In this document: one piece after another, positions 5,494-5,767 of the stretch
Position numbering within the stretch: position 1 is the stretch's first letter
How the letters are laid out: each line of letters opens with the position of its first letter
Source of the DNA: an uncultured Clostridia bacterium
GTDB taxonomy: Bacteria; Bacillota; Clostridia; Christensenellales; Borkfalkiaceae
Length of the DNA stretch: 5,767 bases
NCBI GenBank assembly: GCA_947629735.1
Contig: CANREX010000098.1
Span: 1 to 5,767, forward strand
Reading direction: 5' to 3'
Made by a program: the position numbers and the translations under genes
The notes under the pieces: generated by a model
What the model saw: only the letters and a program-made list of their open reading frames with translations
The model's database searches: none
Told to the model about the DNA's origin: nothing

Positions 5494-5767
5494 AGCTTGC
5501 TCCTCAGATCGCGCAGGGCGCGGAAGCGGTGGGAGACTTCATCCTTCTCGCCGCTCGTAGCCTCGCCGAACGTCTTTTTAAGCTCGCGGGAGATAAACAG
5601 GCTGTCGTAGCCGAACCCGTTGTCGCCCCGCTCGCAGAGCGCGATGTCGCGCTGGCTGCTGTCGTCCATCTTTTTCAAAGCGGCGCGGCCTGCGGCAATC
5701 TCATTGTCGCCGAGCAGCAGGGTATAGGCGGCGCCGATCTTGTCGGCGTATTTCATCTGCGCCTTGA
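5490..5767 (-). CDS. in-frame HisRS-RdgB chimera, 5' end cut by window edge (possible fusion remnant or assembly join)
   Basis: The frame is open from the right edge (codons KAQ precede the Met at 5756) to a TGA at 5490-5492, giving about 91 visible residues. Numbering from that Met, residues 1-40 ('MKYADKIGAAYTLLLGDNEI', then a 'RAALKKM' segment) resemble the anticodon-binding domain of histidyl-tRNA synthetase. This is the usual 'KAQMKYADKIGA..TLVLGD.E...G...LK.M' pattern near its C-terminus. Residues 43-88 instead carry RdgB/HAM1 signatures: the GDNGFGYDSLF loop and 'GEKDEVSHRFRAL' with its SHR substrate-binding motif. RdgB normally has about 130 residues before that loop, including the SxNxxK-type N-terminal motif; none is here. 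HisRS would have roughly another 15-20 residues. The switch falls near 5625-5640, at a small inverted repeat, CGCTC-GCA-GAGCG (5629-5641). As it stands the RdgB part could not hydrolyse XTP/dITP. It overlaps yfcE by four bases. Family assignments are from motif memory. Confidence 0.75.
   Translation of the reverse strand, partial: KAQMKYADKIGAAYTLLLGDNEIAAGRAALKKMDDSSQRDIALCERGDNGFGYDSLFISRELKKTFGEATSGEKDEVSHRFRALRDLRSKL
5500..5505 (-). promoter_or_regulatory. ribosome binding site of yfcE inside the upstream gene
   Basis: GAGGAG on the minus strand, six bases before ATG at 5493, lies within the last codons of the RdgB-like frame. It supports the 5493 start and coupled translation. Confidence 0.75.

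Overview
The window is ordinary bacterial chromosomal DNA, probably from an uncultured member of the Clostridia (Firmicutes). This is inferred from AGGAGG-type ribosome binding sites, moderately GC-rich coding sequence with AT-rich promoters and terminators, a Gram-positive-length (576-residue) phosphoglucomutase, and an RdgB-YfcE gene pair like ysnA-ysnB of Bacillus. It contains no mobile element, CRISPR array, tRNA or rRNA that I can see. I found no convincing evidence of a new multi-gene system; the points of interest are one odd gene junction and several intergenic structures.

Left part, plus strand (1-1651): the last 76 codons of valS (valyl-tRNA synthetase, C-terminal tRNA-binding coiled coil), an 87-base gap, then a membrane-anchored metallo-beta-lactamase-fold protein related to the hydrolase domain of ComEC. 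This unit meets the phosphoglucomutase gene head-on. A 12-bp GC-rich hairpin with A and T runs on its two sides can terminate transcription from both directions. Five helically phased A-tracts lie just before it.

Middle, minus strand (1763-3724): a complete pgcA-type alpha-phosphoglucomutase with all four signature loops. It has a strong AAGGAGG site and a near-consensus promoter (TTTACA, 17 bp, TATAAT). That promoter is built into the terminator of the next gene upstream, so the terminator's G-run and T-run form the promoter spacer. The inferred leader is about 190 bases long.

Right part, minus strand (3845-5767): an unrecognised membrane protein of 321 residues with about six membrane segments, a 212-base spacer holding an imperfect tandem duplication with a perfect 19-bp repeat, a complete YfcE-type metallophosphoesterase, and, overlapping it by ATGA, an open reading frame cut by the window edge. 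The N-terminal 40 residues of that frame read as the HisRS anticodon-binding domain and the last 45 as the C-terminus of RdgB/HAM1. This in-frame chimera is either a deletion/fusion in the genome or an assembly join near a contig end.

The products are a housekeeping mix (translation, sugar-phosphate interconversion, nucleotide-pool cleaning, phosphoesterase) plus two membrane-associated proteins. Only the RdgB-YfcE pair looks translationally coupled; the others are linked by position only.
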